From the NCBI RefSeq assembly GCF_047121295.1, contig NZ_CP139447.1, positions 5,270,001 through 5,334,000 on the forward strand: 64,000 nt of DNA, given 5' to 3'. A model generated the notes under the pieces. The model searched no databases, was not told the DNA's origin, and saw only the letters and a program-made list of their open reading frames with translations. The stretch comes from Longispora sp047121295. GTDB taxonomy: Bacteria; Actinomycetota; Actinomycetes; Mycobacteriales; Micromonosporaceae. Shown in pieces: positions 24,059-32,703 of this stretch (its first letter is position 1; the number at the start of each line of letters is the position of its first letter). The position numbers were made by a program, and so were the translations under genes.

Positions 24059-26413
24059 TCAGAGCTGCGGGGTCGCCAGCCGGATCACCTGCGGGTCGTG
24101 GTCGGACTCCTGGTCCGCGAACTCGCTGTTGATGTGCACGATGTCGTAGTCCTCGCCGGCCAGGTACAGCGGCTTGGACAGCAGGATGTGGTCGAGCACC
24201 TGCGAGTTGCCGTCGTACACGTAGGTGTAGCTCTGCCGCGCGGTCACCTTCTGCGGCAGGTCCACGAGGAACCCGTCGCCGACCAGGATGTTCGCCGTGT
24301 CGGAGAACTGGAAGTCGTTGAGGTCACCGAGGACGACGATGTTCGCCTTGGCGTCGATCGCGCGGACGCTGTCGACGAACGACCGCACGGCCGTGGCCTG
24401 GCCGTGCCGCTTGGTCTCCGAGGAGCGGGTCGGCGGCTGGAACCGGCCCATCATCGGGTCGTCGCCACCCTTGGAGGCGAAGTGGTTGGCCACCACGATG
24501 TACGTCTTGCCCCGGTAGACGAACTCGCCGGCCAGCGGCTTGCGGGAGTCCTCCCACACGGCGTTCGCCGGGTCGATCCGCCCCGGGGACAGAGTCAGCG
24601 CCGCGCCGCCCGAGGCACCGGCGGTCACGCCCACCGGGGTGGTCGCGTCGCCGCCCGGCCGGTCCACGAAGGACAGGCCCTTGTCTGTGCGGAACAGGAA
24701 ACCGGTGCGGATGTTGCCGCCCGGCTGGCCGCCGTCGGAGTTGTTCACCGGGTCGATGGACCGGTAGCTGTACTGCGCCCCACCGGCCGCCACGATCGCG
24801 TCGATCAGCTTCTGCCAGGTGACGGTGGCCGACACCGTGCCGTCGCTGGCCGAGCCGGAGTTGTCCTGGATCTCCTCGATGGCCAGGATGTCCGGGCCGG
24901 CGAGGTTGTCGACGATGCCGTGCGCCAGGCGGTCGAACTTCGCCTGCGGGTCCGACGGGGCCAGGTTCTCCACGTTGTACGTGGCGATCGCCAGCTCGTC
25001 GGAGGTGGCAGCCCGGGTCACCTCGCGCTGCAGGTTGCCGGCCAGCACCTCGGGAGTGGCGGTCGCCAGCAGCTTGTAGTTGCCGAACGAGTAGTCCAGC
25101 ACGCCGTCGATGTTGCCCTTGAGCGTGTCGCACACGTTCACGGCCGGCATCGGGGCGAGCAGGTCGTCGAGGATGACCCGGTCGGTGTTCGAGACCGCGT
25201 AGGAGTCGTACCGGACACCGTTGCGCTCGGTACGCGGGTCGTCGGCGCCGACGGCCTCGACCGCGATCTCGCCGTTGGACGTCGTCGGACCGACGGCCTT
25301 CGGGTTGACCAGCCGCAGCCGCATGCCTTCGAGGGCCTCGTAGAAGTCGAGGGCGTTGGCGGTCGGGTCGAACGTGGCCGACGCCTCGACGTCGCCCGGC
25401 AGGTCCGCGCGGACCGGGGTGGGGGCGAGGATGCCGCCCCGGCCGATCAGCACCGGCTCGGGCAGGGCCACACCCTGCGCCGTGACCGTGATCTTCGGGC
25501 TGGTCAGCTCGGTGGTGCTGAGGTTCGTGGCCGCGTTGCCGGGCCGGAACTCCGACACCTTGGCCGTGATGTCCACGCAGTCGCCCACGACGACGGTCGG
25601 CAGGCCGCCGGTGAAGACGAAGATGCCCTCGCTGGTGGCCGGGTCGGCGTCGGGGGCGGTGTCCTGGATCCAGAAGCCGTTCTTCGCCACGGCCGTCACG
25701 ACGCCCGAGGTGATCACGGCCTTGCCGACCAGCGGCGACCGGTGGCCACGGCCCTGGATCTCGTGCACCCGGGCGGCGGTGGGCGGCGGCACCGGCGGGA
25801 TGCCGCCGCTGCCCGGGGTGGGCGCGCCGGCGACGAAGTCCACACTGTTGTTGTCAGTGTCCACGCCCTGCCGGAGCGCGGCCGTGCTGTTGGACAGGGC
25901 CGGGGTGCCGGCGGTGCCCTCGAAGTCGTTCGCGGTGCCGTACCCGACGAAGTCGCGCACGCCGACAGCCGCGTGGCAGACCGCGCCGCAGGTCAGCGCC
26001 GTGCCGTTCGTGACGAGGGCGACCTTGCCGGCGGTGGCGCTCATCGCGATGGTGCCGGTCACGTTCGGGGTCGGCAGCGGGGTGGTGCCGCCGGCGCCCG
26101 GGGCCTCGGCGACCAGGTAGCTCGCGCCCGGGGCGATGGTGCCGGTGAGCAGGGTGCGCGCCCAGGAGGTGCCGGCGGCCGCAGCGTACTGCACGCTCCA
26201 GCCGTCCACGCTCACCGGGGAGGTGCCCCGGTTGGTCAACTCGATGTAGTCGGTCGTGTACGTGGCGCCGGAGTTGCCGCCGCCGCCGTACACCTGGCTG
26301 ATCACGACGTCCGGCGACGCGGCGAGGGCCGGGTCGGCGGTCAGGGCCGTGGCGGCGATGGCGGTGGCCGCCGCGCCGGCCAGAATGCGGCCATAGGAAA
26401 TAGTCACCGGCAC
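24059..26413 (-). CDS. Secreted ExeM/NucH-family endonuclease with lamin-tail domain
   Basis: 784 residues from GTG 26413. Signal peptide ends near residue 31 (ALA-A). Residues 33-180: lamin-tail domain (PDVVISQVYGGGGNSGATY, DYIELTNRGT). A middle OB-like region (RVHEIQGRGHRSPLVGKAV) precedes an endonuclease/exonuclease/phosphatase domain from about 470: ATYNVENL, IEEIQDN, VANHFASKGG, GDLNDFQ and ESDHDP are the catalytic signatures. It is likely an extracellular DNase for nutrient use or biofilm DNA. An inverted repeat lies just upstream. Confidence 0.92.
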   Translation of the reverse strand: MPVTISYGRILAGAAATAIAATALTADPALAASPDVVISQVYGGGGNSGATYTTDYIELTNRGTSPVSVDGWSVQYAAAAGTSWARTLLTGTIAPGASYLVAEAPGAGGTTPLPTPNVTGTIAMSATAGKVALVTNGTALTCGAVCHAAVGVRDFVGYGTANDFEGTAGTPALSNSTAALRQGVDTDNNSVDFVAGAPTPGSGGIPPVPPPTAARVHEIQGRGHRSPLVGKAVITSGVVTAVAKNGFWIQDTAPDADPATSEGIFVFTGGLPTVVVGDCVDITAKVSEFRPGNAATNLSTTELTSPKITVTAQGVALPEPVLIGRGGILAPTPVRADLPGDVEASATFDPTANALDFYEALEGMRLRLVNPKAVGPTTSNGEIAVEAVGADDPRTERNGVRYDSYAVSNTDRVILDDLLAPMPAVNVCDTLKGNIDGVLDYSFGNYKLLATATPEVLAGNLQREVTRAATSDELAIATYNVENLAPSDPQAKFDRLAHGIVDNLAGPDILAIEEIQDNSGSASDGTVSATVTWQKLIDAIVAAGGAQYSYRSIDPVNNSDGGQPGGNIRTGFLFRTDKGLSFVDRPGGDATTPVGVTAGASGGAALTLSPGRIDPANAVWEDSRKPLAGEFVYRGKTYIVVANHFASKGGDDPMMGRFQPPTRSSETKRHGQATAVRSFVDSVRAIDAKANIVVLGDLNDFQFSDTANILVGDGFLVDLPQKVTARQSYTYVYDGNSQVLDHILLSKPLYLAGEDYDIVHINSEFADQESDHDPQVIRLATPQL

Positions 26414-26433
26414 TGTCTACCAAACAACAAGAC

Positions 26434-26461
26434 CTGCGTCACCTCGCAGTAGGTGACGCAG
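26434..26461. promoter_or_regulatory. Perfect 10-bp inverted repeat upstream of nuclease
   Basis: CTGCGTCACC, 8 bp, GGTGACGCAG, centred 34 bp upstream of the nuclease start. The arms are too close to the start to be a terminator of anything reading in. It is a probable operator or 5' leader hairpin. Confidence 0.5.
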
Positions 26462-26596
26462 AAACGACTGTGCGGTGGACACTGAGGAATTTCCCATGAA
26501 CTTTGTCCACTTTGATCCCTGTCGGGAGGGGTGGGCACGTCCGGCGGCCGGACGCCGAGCGGCGGGTGTCCGTAGGACACCCGCCGCAGTCGACCC

Positions 26597-26767
26597 TTAC
26601 TCCTCCGGCCGTTCGAGCCACCGCTCGATATACGGATCGATCAGCTCGCCGAACTCCAGATCATCCGGCGCTTCGCCGCCGAAGCCCGTCGGGCCGACGT
26701 GATGTGCAGATTCCTGATGGCTCGCGAACTCATTCGGCCATCGACCGAGCCACGAGAAGGTCGTCAT
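26597..26767 (-). CDS. Small acidic protein, last in toxin locus
   Basis: 56 residues from ATG 26767, overlapping the end of the preceding gene by 38 bp in another frame. Acidic C-terminus (GEAPDDLEFGELIDPYIERW). No membrane or signal segment. Lower G+C than flanking DNA, as for the toxin tip. It may be a second immunity protein, or the remnant of one. No strong ribosome site, so the start is uncertain. Confidence 0.45.
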   Translation of the reverse strand: MTTFSWLGRWPNEFASHQESAHHVGPTGFGGEAPDDLEFGELIDPYIERWLERPEE

Positions 26768-27083
26768 CCCTGAGCCAATCGGGACGAACACCCTCGTCCA
26801 ACGCGATCCCCGCACGGGTGAGCATCACCAGTGATGTGGCCACGAACCCACGGACAAGCTCCACGTAGACGCGGTGCTGCGTTCCCGGGGCGCTCACCAA
26901 CGTCGCGATGAACTCCCGAAACACAACCGGGTTGACGTCGCAATCGTCGGACTGCGCGACCCTTAGCCCCGAGTCGACGTCCGCCCGACCGGCCAGCAAC
27001 TGCGCGAGCTCGACGTAGAGCTTTCCGACGCTCAGCGCCGGATTCCACACCGTAGTGTCGCCGACCGAAAAGTAGAAACTCAT
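26730..27083 (-). CDS. Putative immunity protein
   Basis: 117 residues; its ATG shares one base with the toxin stop (TAATG), so translation is coupled. All-alpha, acidic, cytosolic in appearance (WNPALSVGKLYVELAQLLAG, DEGVRPDWLRDDDLLVARS). No family recognised. Assignment as immunity protein rests on position immediately after a polymorphic-toxin-like gene, size and atypical base composition. Confidence 0.6.
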   Translation of the reverse strand: MSFYFSVGDTTVWNPALSVGKLYVELAQLLAGRADVDSGLRVAQSDDCDVNPVVFREFIATLVSAPGTQHRVYVELVRGFVATSLVMLTRAGIALDEGVRPDWLRDDDLLVARSMAE

Positions 27084-30000
27084 TACAGGAACTCCAACCG
27101 GATGTCGACGCCCGGATGGGCGATGCGGTATTCGGCCACCGCCTGTTCGATAGCCACCTTGAGGTCGGGCTGCACCCCTGGCTCCATGCGGAGGCCAATG
27201 GGTGCGTCCTCATATCCTGCCAGCAACTGACGGGCCCGCAAGTACTTGTCGAACTTTCCGATGACCTGTTTGTTGATCCACGTCTGAGTGTCGCCGACCC
27301 AGCCTGCGGACTTTTCTTCCCAAAGGACGCCGCCTTCAACCAGGTCAATGTCGGTGACCATGTTTCCGGTCTTGGGATCCACGACGTCATAGTTGGCTTT
27401 ACCCTCAAGCACTCCCGCGAACTTGCTGCGAGTGGCCGCGCGAGTTGCGTCCAATGCGGCGATCGCCTCTGCCGGAAGCTGCGAGAGCTTAGCTACGGCC
27501 CAGGCATCTTCGAGCCCGACCCCGGTGATCACCGCGAGTTTGAACGCCTCAAGTGCCTCCGCGGCCAGCCTTAGTCCGGGTGGGGCGGCGAGGACTAATG
27601 CCGCCATCGCGCAGTCCCTGCCCGTGCCGTATTTGTAGCACCGGATGAAGTCACCGACCAGGACGTCTCGGTACATCTCCAGGAGGCTCGTGACCACCAT
27701 CGCACCGGTGAGGTGGACGACGCGCCGCTGCTGCTCGTTGACGGTCTTCGAGCCCAGGTAACTGTCGAAGCAGCCGCTCTGGTCGCAGGTCGGCAGGAAA
27801 TAGTTGATGGCGCCCACGATCCGGTAGTTGACCGGGAGGTCACATTCCTTCGGGTCAAAGATCGGGGTACCGAAGTCACAGACCCCCTCGGCCCTGAGAT
27901 CCTCGAACTCCACGATCGGGACGGCCTTGATGCCCGCCATGCCGGCGGGGCCGTCGGCGCTGAGCTGCCACGGCTGGGCTGCCTCGCGCTTCTGATCCTC
28001 GGCGCGCTTCGCCGCCGCCTGCGCCTCCAGCGCGCTGATCTGGGCATTGGCGGCAGCGGTCTCCGCCGCCGCAGCGTCGGTCTCGGCCTTGGTCGCGGCC
28101 GAACCCGCGGCGGCCGCGTTCCCAGCGGCGGTGTTCGCCGCCGTACGGGCACTGGCCGCGTCCTTCTCCGCGGCCGTCGCCGAGTTCCGGGCACTCGCGG
28201 CGTCGCTGTTCGCGGCGATGGCGGCGGCATCCGCAGCCCAGGCGTCGAGCTGCGCCTGACTGGACAGCGCATCGGTGTGCGCTGCGGCGAGCTTCGCCGC
28301 CGCGGTGTCGGCGGCAGCCTGGATCGCCGACGCCCGTGCCTTCTCGACGGAGGCTGCCGCACTGGCCGCGTCCGCCGCGGCGTTGGCCGCGGCCTGGGCG
28401 GCCAGCTTGGCGGCCCCGACAGCGGCGGCGGCGGTGGCGGCCGCGGTAGCAGCGGCCCGGACCGCCTCGTCGGAACGTGCCTGGCCGACGGCGGCCTGCT
28501 GCTGCGCGACCGTCATGGCCGACTGCCCGACCAGCACCGCCAGCCCGGCGGACGTGTCCGCCTCCCGGTACTGGCTGCCCATCGTGATCGCGTCGTTCGC
28601 CGGGGCGATCGCAGCGGTCGCGGCATCCCGGGCGGCCAGCGCCGACTGGGTCGCCGCGTACGCCTGCCCGGCGGTCCGCGCGCTGTCGAGCAGCGCCTGG
28701 TCCGCGTCGGCTCCCGCCGCCAGCGCACTGGCCTTCGCCGAGGTGGCCTGGGCCAGCGCGGTGGCCGCCTGTGCCTGCGCCGCCCTGACGTTGGCGGCGG
28801 CCGCTTCGGCCGCCACGATGGCGTCGGCCGCCGCCGCGTGTCCCGTCATGGCGGCCGACCAGGCCGTCGCGGCAGCCGAGTCGGCACCGGCGGCGGCAGC
28901 CCGCGCCCGCTCGGCGGCACCGGTGGCCTCAGTCGCCGCCGCGCGTGCGCTCACGGCGGCGTTCCCGGCCGCCGTCGCGTTCGACCGCGCTGCGGCCGCC
29001 GCGGTGCCGGCATTGGTGGCGTCGGCCCGGGCAGCGGTAGCCGCTGCTCGCGCGGACCCTGCCGCGTCGGTTCCGCTGGCGGCTGCAGCGGTGGCCTCGA
29101 ACGCCGCAGCCCGCGAGTTCAGCGCGTCCCGGCGCTCCTCGGCCGTCACCGCCGCCTCGCGTGCGGTGCTCGCCCGGACTTCGGCGGCCTCGGCCTCCGC
29201 ACGCTTCGTCGCGGCGGTGGCAGCGTGGGCCTGGGCGTTCGACTGGGCCGTGGCCGCCAGGCCCTGCTGGGCCTGGGCCTGCGCCTCAAACTGGGCAGCC
29301 TTCGCCCGTTCGGACTCGGCTTTCGCCTTCGCCGTGGCCGCCGTGGCCCGCTCGGCCTCGGCGACGCCGCGCTTGGCGTGGGCCTCGGCAGCGGCGGTCG
29401 TGGCGGTGCGCTCGGCCTGTTCGGCTGTCGCCCGGTCCGCCTTGGCCTTCGCCGCCGAGGCCGCGGCCTGGGTGGCCTGATTCGCGGCGGCGATCGCGGC
29501 GGCGTGCGCCTGGGCGGCCGCCTCGGCGGCGGCGGCCCGGTCGAACTCCGCCTGCAACGCCTGCGCCTGCGTCGCCGTCAGCGCCTGGAGCGCCGCAGCG
29601 TCGAAGTTCGCGGCCTTGACGGCGTTCAACGTCGCCTCCACCGCCATCGACGCGGCCTGTGCCGCGGCGGACGCGGCCTTCGCCGCCTGCGCGGTCTGCT
29701 GGGCGAAGGCCAGCCCCCGGCCCACCGGCGTGCCGTTGGTGGTCGCGATGGTCGTAGCCTGCGCCTGCGCGGCCGTCACCTTGTCGGCCTGCGTCTTGGC
29801 CGAGGCCGCCGCGTTCCGCGCGATCGTGAGCTGCGCGCCCACGGCGTTGCGGGCGCCGGCCAGGTCGCTGTTCGCCTTGGCGAAGTCGGCCGTCGTGGGG
29901 TATTTGTAGGTGCTCGTCGGCTTGCCCTGCCAGTACCGCTGCCAGACCAGCAGCTGGCCGGCGATCCAGGACTGGCCCTGGGCCTCGGTCATCGCCTGCG

Positions 30001-31591
30001 AGGCGGTCCGGAGGTCCTTCGTGGTCTGCAGGTCAGCGGCCGCGATGACCGCGCGCTGCGGGGCCTGGGCGGCCAGCTCGGCCTGCCACTCGGCGTTGGC
30101 CGTGGCGGCCACGTCACGCATGACCCCGCCCTGGTCCCAGTAGCCGACGCCGCAGCCGGCCCACTGGACCTTGAGGTCCTCGACCTCCATCCGGAACTCC
30201 ACCGAACCGGCGACCGGCGCGCTCTTGGGAGCCCCGCCGAACTGGAGGAACTTGCGGATCGCGAAGGCGTCCATGGCCCGGACTGACCACTCGGGGTAGA
30301 GCCAGTCGAAGGTCGGCTCGGCGGCCACCAGTTGCGCGCGCAGCGCCAGCGCCCTGTCGAGGACGGCCTGGGTGGGCTTGGTCGGTGCCGGCAGGTCGAA
30401 GTAGTGGTGGTAGGTCCGGTCCTGCCGGTCGAAGAGGAACTTGTTCAGCTCGGCCCCGTACTCCGGCGGCGAGGACGTCAGGCTCACCCCGTTGCTGTAC
30501 AGGGGCTGGGTGACCACGGCGCTCCACGCCTTGTACCGGTCGCCCTGCGCCCAGTAGGCGGTGCGGGTGGTGGCCTCGTCGGTGCTGGCGGCGTTCTCCA
30601 GGGCCGACAATCCCATGCCGAAGCCGGACATGGCGCGCCGGGTGTCGACGTCCGTGCCCGCGAGCGCGGTGCCCGCGACGGCCTTGACGGCGGGGCCGCC
30701 GGCGTGCAGCCAGTGGCCGATCGTGCACCGGTCGGTACGGGCGGTGTCCGGAGCGACGGTGAGTCCGGCGAGCTCCAGGTCCGGGAGGACGCCCTGCCAG
30801 AGGTGGACCGAGTCGATCATCCCCGGCCAGAAGTCGGTCTGCGCGCCCGTGTACAGGCCCCGGCCGACCTGCAGGCCACCGCCGGCCTTCCACAGGGTGG
30901 TGTGCGCGACGCTACCGGCCTTCCGGCCGTTGACGTACAGCCGCATCTGGCCGGCGGCCGCGTCGTAGACGCCGGTGAGCTGGGTCCACTCGTTGACGAC
31001 CGCCACCGGACCGACGACCGTGTCGAAGCTGGAGGCCTCGGAGTCGGACTTCGGCATCGCGAACTGCCACTTACCGTCCGGAGTGACCTTCAGGTAGTAG
31101 CCCGACACCCGGGTGCCGTCCTGCGACACCGCCGTGTAGTGCCCGCCGACCTTGGAGAGCTTGACCCATGCCGCGACGGTGAACGCGTTGTCCGTCGGCG
31201 CGGACACCGAGCTGGACATGAAGTCGTCGACCCCGTCGGCGACCAAGGCCTGGACCCCGGCGGCAGCGGGCTCGGCCCACGAGTAGTCGCGGCCGGCCTC
31301 ACCACCGGCGGCGCCATTGTGGAGGACACCGTCGCGGTTCCGGGTGGTCGGGTCGTACACGGTCGCGTCGGAGATGTCCTGCGCCGCGAACCCGTAGCTC
31401 GCCAGCTCCTTGAGCGGCGGCACCGCCGGCCCCGGATCCGCAACGGGCACCGCCGACGGCAGGGCCGCGGCCGCGTGACCCACGGTGGAAACCGTCAACG
31501 ACGACACCGTCACGAACGCCGTCACCGCCAGCAGTCCCCTGACGAGCGCTCTGCGCGTACGACCCGCGCGCATCGGAATCTTCTGTCTCAC
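27083..31591 (-). CDS. Secreted LamG polymorphic-toxin-like protein with nuclease-like tip
   Basis: 1502 residues from GTG 31591 behind GGGGAG. Signal peptide about 1-45. Residues 60-280: LamG/concanavalin-like domain (FTVAAWVKLSKVGGHYTAVS, LYVNGRKAGS). A 300-residue region with IRKFLQFGG and AEWQAELAAQAPQ follows, then about 690 residues of Ala-rich coiled coil (ALF-like repeats, about 590-1290). The tip (about 1290-1502) has six Cys, then DIDLV...WEEKSA: Asp1414/Asp1416 and Glu1425-Glu-Lys1427 resemble a PD-(D/E)xK nuclease core. The tip DNA is low in G+C (30 of 60 bases in 27241-27300). Probably a contact-delivered toxin with downstream immunity gene. Confidence 0.75.
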   Translation of the reverse strand: MRQKIPMRAGRTRRALVRGLLAVTAFVTVSSLTVSTVGHAAAALPSAVPVADPGPAVPPLKELASYGFAAQDISDATVYDPTTRNRDGVLHNGAAGGEAGRDYSWAEPAAAGVQALVADGVDDFMSSSVSAPTDNAFTVAAWVKLSKVGGHYTAVSQDGTRVSGYYLKVTPDGKWQFAMPKSDSEASSFDTVVGPVAVVNEWTQLTGVYDAAAGQMRLYVNGRKAGSVAHTTLWKAGGGLQVGRGLYTGAQTDFWPGMIDSVHLWQGVLPDLELAGLTVAPDTARTDRCTIGHWLHAGGPAVKAVAGTALAGTDVDTRRAMSGFGMGLSALENAASTDEATTRTAYWAQGDRYKAWSAVVTQPLYSNGVSLTSSPPEYGAELNKFLFDRQDRTYHHYFDLPAPTKPTQAVLDRALALRAQLVAAEPTFDWLYPEWSVRAMDAFAIRKFLQFGGAPKSAPVAGSVEFRMEVEDLKVQWAGCGVGYWDQGGVMRDVAATANAEWQAELAAQAPQRAVIAAADLQTTKDLRTASQAMTEAQGQSWIAGQLLVWQRYWQGKPTSTYKYPTTADFAKANSDLAGARNAVGAQLTIARNAAASAKTQADKVTAAQAQATTIATTNGTPVGRGLAFAQQTAQAAKAASAAAQAASMAVEATLNAVKAANFDAAALQALTATQAQALQAEFDRAAAAEAAAQAHAAAIAAANQATQAAASAAKAKADRATAEQAERTATTAAAEAHAKRGVAEAERATAATAKAKAESERAKAAQFEAQAQAQQGLAATAQSNAQAHAATAATKRAEAEAAEVRASTAREAAVTAEERRDALNSRAAAFEATAAAASGTDAAGSARAAATAARADATNAGTAAAAARSNATAAGNAAVSARAAATEATGAAERARAAAAGADSAAATAWSAAMTGHAAAADAIVAAEAAAANVRAAQAQAATALAQATSAKASALAAGADADQALLDSARTAGQAYAATQSALAARDAATAAIAPANDAITMGSQYREADTSAGLAVLVGQSAMTVAQQQAAVGQARSDEAVRAAATAAATAAAAVGAAKLAAQAAANAAADAASAAASVEKARASAIQAAADTAAAKLAAAHTDALSSQAQLDAWAADAAAIAANSDAASARNSATAAEKDAASARTAANTAAGNAAAAGSAATKAETDAAAAETAAANAQISALEAQAAAKRAEDQKREAAQPWQLSADGPAGMAGIKAVPIVEFEDLRAEGVCDFGTPIFDPKECDLPVNYRIVGAINYFLPTCDQSGCFDSYLGSKTVNEQQRRVVHLTGAMVVTSLLEMYRDVLVGDFIRCYKYGTGRDCAMAALVLAAPPGLRLAAEALEAFKLAVITGVGLEDAWAVAKLSQLPAEAIAALDATRAATRSKFAGVLEGKANYDVVDPKTGNMVTDIDLVEGGVLWEEKSAGWVGDTQTWINKQVIGKFDKYLRARQLLAGYEDAPIGLRMEPGVQPDLKVAIEQAVAEYRIAHPGVDIRLEFL

Positions 31592-31919
31592 TCTTACTCC
31601 CCGTGATGCTGCGATGAGACCGTCGTCCGGGCGCCACCGGCGTCAACAGCACCGGTGCCACGCCTCGGGCACGGGCATGGCGTCGCCCGGCAACGCAACG
31701 TAGGTGAACACCGCCTCCCTATACAAGGCCCTTACACACCAGGGCCATGGCGACGGCGACCTCCACACACGCACAGTCACATTCAGGCATGGCCGCATAT
31801 CGCGTCCCATTCCCGATAGGACCTTCGCGGACAGGAGCGCGAGGCACCGTCGGGTCGCCGCCCCGGCTCACGGCATCCGCCACGGCCGCGCCACTGTGTA
31901 GTCGGCCAGCGTTACGCAT

Positions 31920-31935
31920 GGTGACTCAGCTCACA
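31920..31935. promoter_or_regulatory. CRP-like site
   Basis: GGTGACTCAGCTCACA matches TGTGA-N6-TCACA at 9 of 10 fixed positions. It lies 59 bp upstream of the GntR start. Confidence 0.4.
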
Positions 31936-31957
31936 GCCACCGCACATCAAACGGCGC

Positions 31958-31978
31958 ATTGCATGCATTGCATGCAAT
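31958..31978. promoter_or_regulatory. Perfect palindrome, probable GntR operator
   Basis: ATTGCATGC-ATT-GCATGCAAT, 9-bp arms, 15 bp upstream of the GntR ATG. The position would let the regulator shut off its own operon. Length and A/T-rich arms suit an FCD-type GntR dimer. Confidence 0.65.
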
Positions 31979-31993
31979 CGCTAGGGTGGGGCC

Positions 31994-32662
31994 ATGCAGG
32001 CCGACACCGCGCACCGCAGACTCCGCGAACTCATCCTCGCCGGCGACTACGCCCCCGGCCAGCGCCTCACCGAGCTGGAGGTGTCGGCGACCCTGGCGAT
32101 GAGCCGGACCCCGGTCCGCGAGGCGTTCCGCGCCCTGGTCGCCGACGGGCTCGTCGCGCCCGACGGCCGGGGGGTGGCCGTGGTGGCGCTCGGTGCCGGG
32201 GCGCTGCGGGACGCGTACCAGGTAAGGGCGGCTCTGGAGGCCATGACCGCCGACCTGGCCGCGCGGCGGCAGGCCGCCGGGGAACTCGCCCCGGCCGCGC
32301 TCGTCGCCCTGCGCCGGGAGGCCGAGGCCGCCGACGAGGAGACCCGGGCCGGGCACGTGGCCGCCGACGTCGAGTCCCGGGTCGCGCACCTGACCCGTGG
32401 CGTCGCGCACAACCGGCGCTTCCACCAGCGGATCGCCGACCTGGCCGGGAACCCGGTGGCCGCCGGCATCCTGGACCGGCTCTGGGACCAGATCATCGTC
32501 TCCACCCGCGACTCGCTGGCGTCGGCCGCCCGGCCGGCGCACGTCGCCCACCAGCACGACGCGCTGCTCGCGGCGATCACCGAGGGCCGGGCTGCGGACG
32601 CGTGGGCAGCGGCGCACGCGCATGTCCTGGACACCCACACGGCCGGGGCTGATGCGCCCTGA
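31994..32662 (+). CDS. GntR-family regulator, FadR/FCD subfamily
   Basis: 222 residues from ATG 31994. Winged HTH (LRELILAGDYAPGQRLTELEV, MSRTPVREAFRALVADGLV) and an all-helical FCD ligand domain (DAYQVRAALEAMTADLAA, NRRFHQRIADLAGN) whose Asp/His residues bind metal and a carboxylate ligand in relatives. Probably autoregulated through the palindrome. It is followed after 41 bp by an OsmC-family gene, likely in the same operon. Confidence 0.9.
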   Translation: MQADTAHRRLRELILAGDYAPGQRLTELEVSATLAMSRTPVREAFRALVADGLVAPDGRGVAVVALGAGALRDAYQVRAALEAMTADLAARRQAAGELAPAALVALRREAEAADEETRAGHVAADVESRVAHLTRGVAHNRRFHQRIADLAGNPVAAGILDRLWDQIIVSTRDSLASAARPAHVAHQHDALLAAITEGRAADAWAAAHAHVLDTHTAGADAP

Positions 32663-32703
32663 CGCGTGACCGCCCCGCCTGACCGACGCACGGAGGAACA
32701 GTC

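Larger units (their letters stand above)
31592..31993. other. 402-bp divergent regulatory gap between toxin and GntR genes
   Basis: AT-richer than the genome average. Contains a GGCCCT/AGGGCC hairpin (31727-31746), a CRP-like site (31920-31935) and a GntR-type palindrome (31958-31978). Short frames here lack convincing ribosome sites and were not called. Confidence 0.5.

Noticed and set aside
27713..30286. 857-codon + strand frame inside the toxin gene
   Set aside because: It mirrors the Ala-rich coiled coil (GCN codons) of the minus-strand gene and yields Gly/Arg-rich sequence with no domain.
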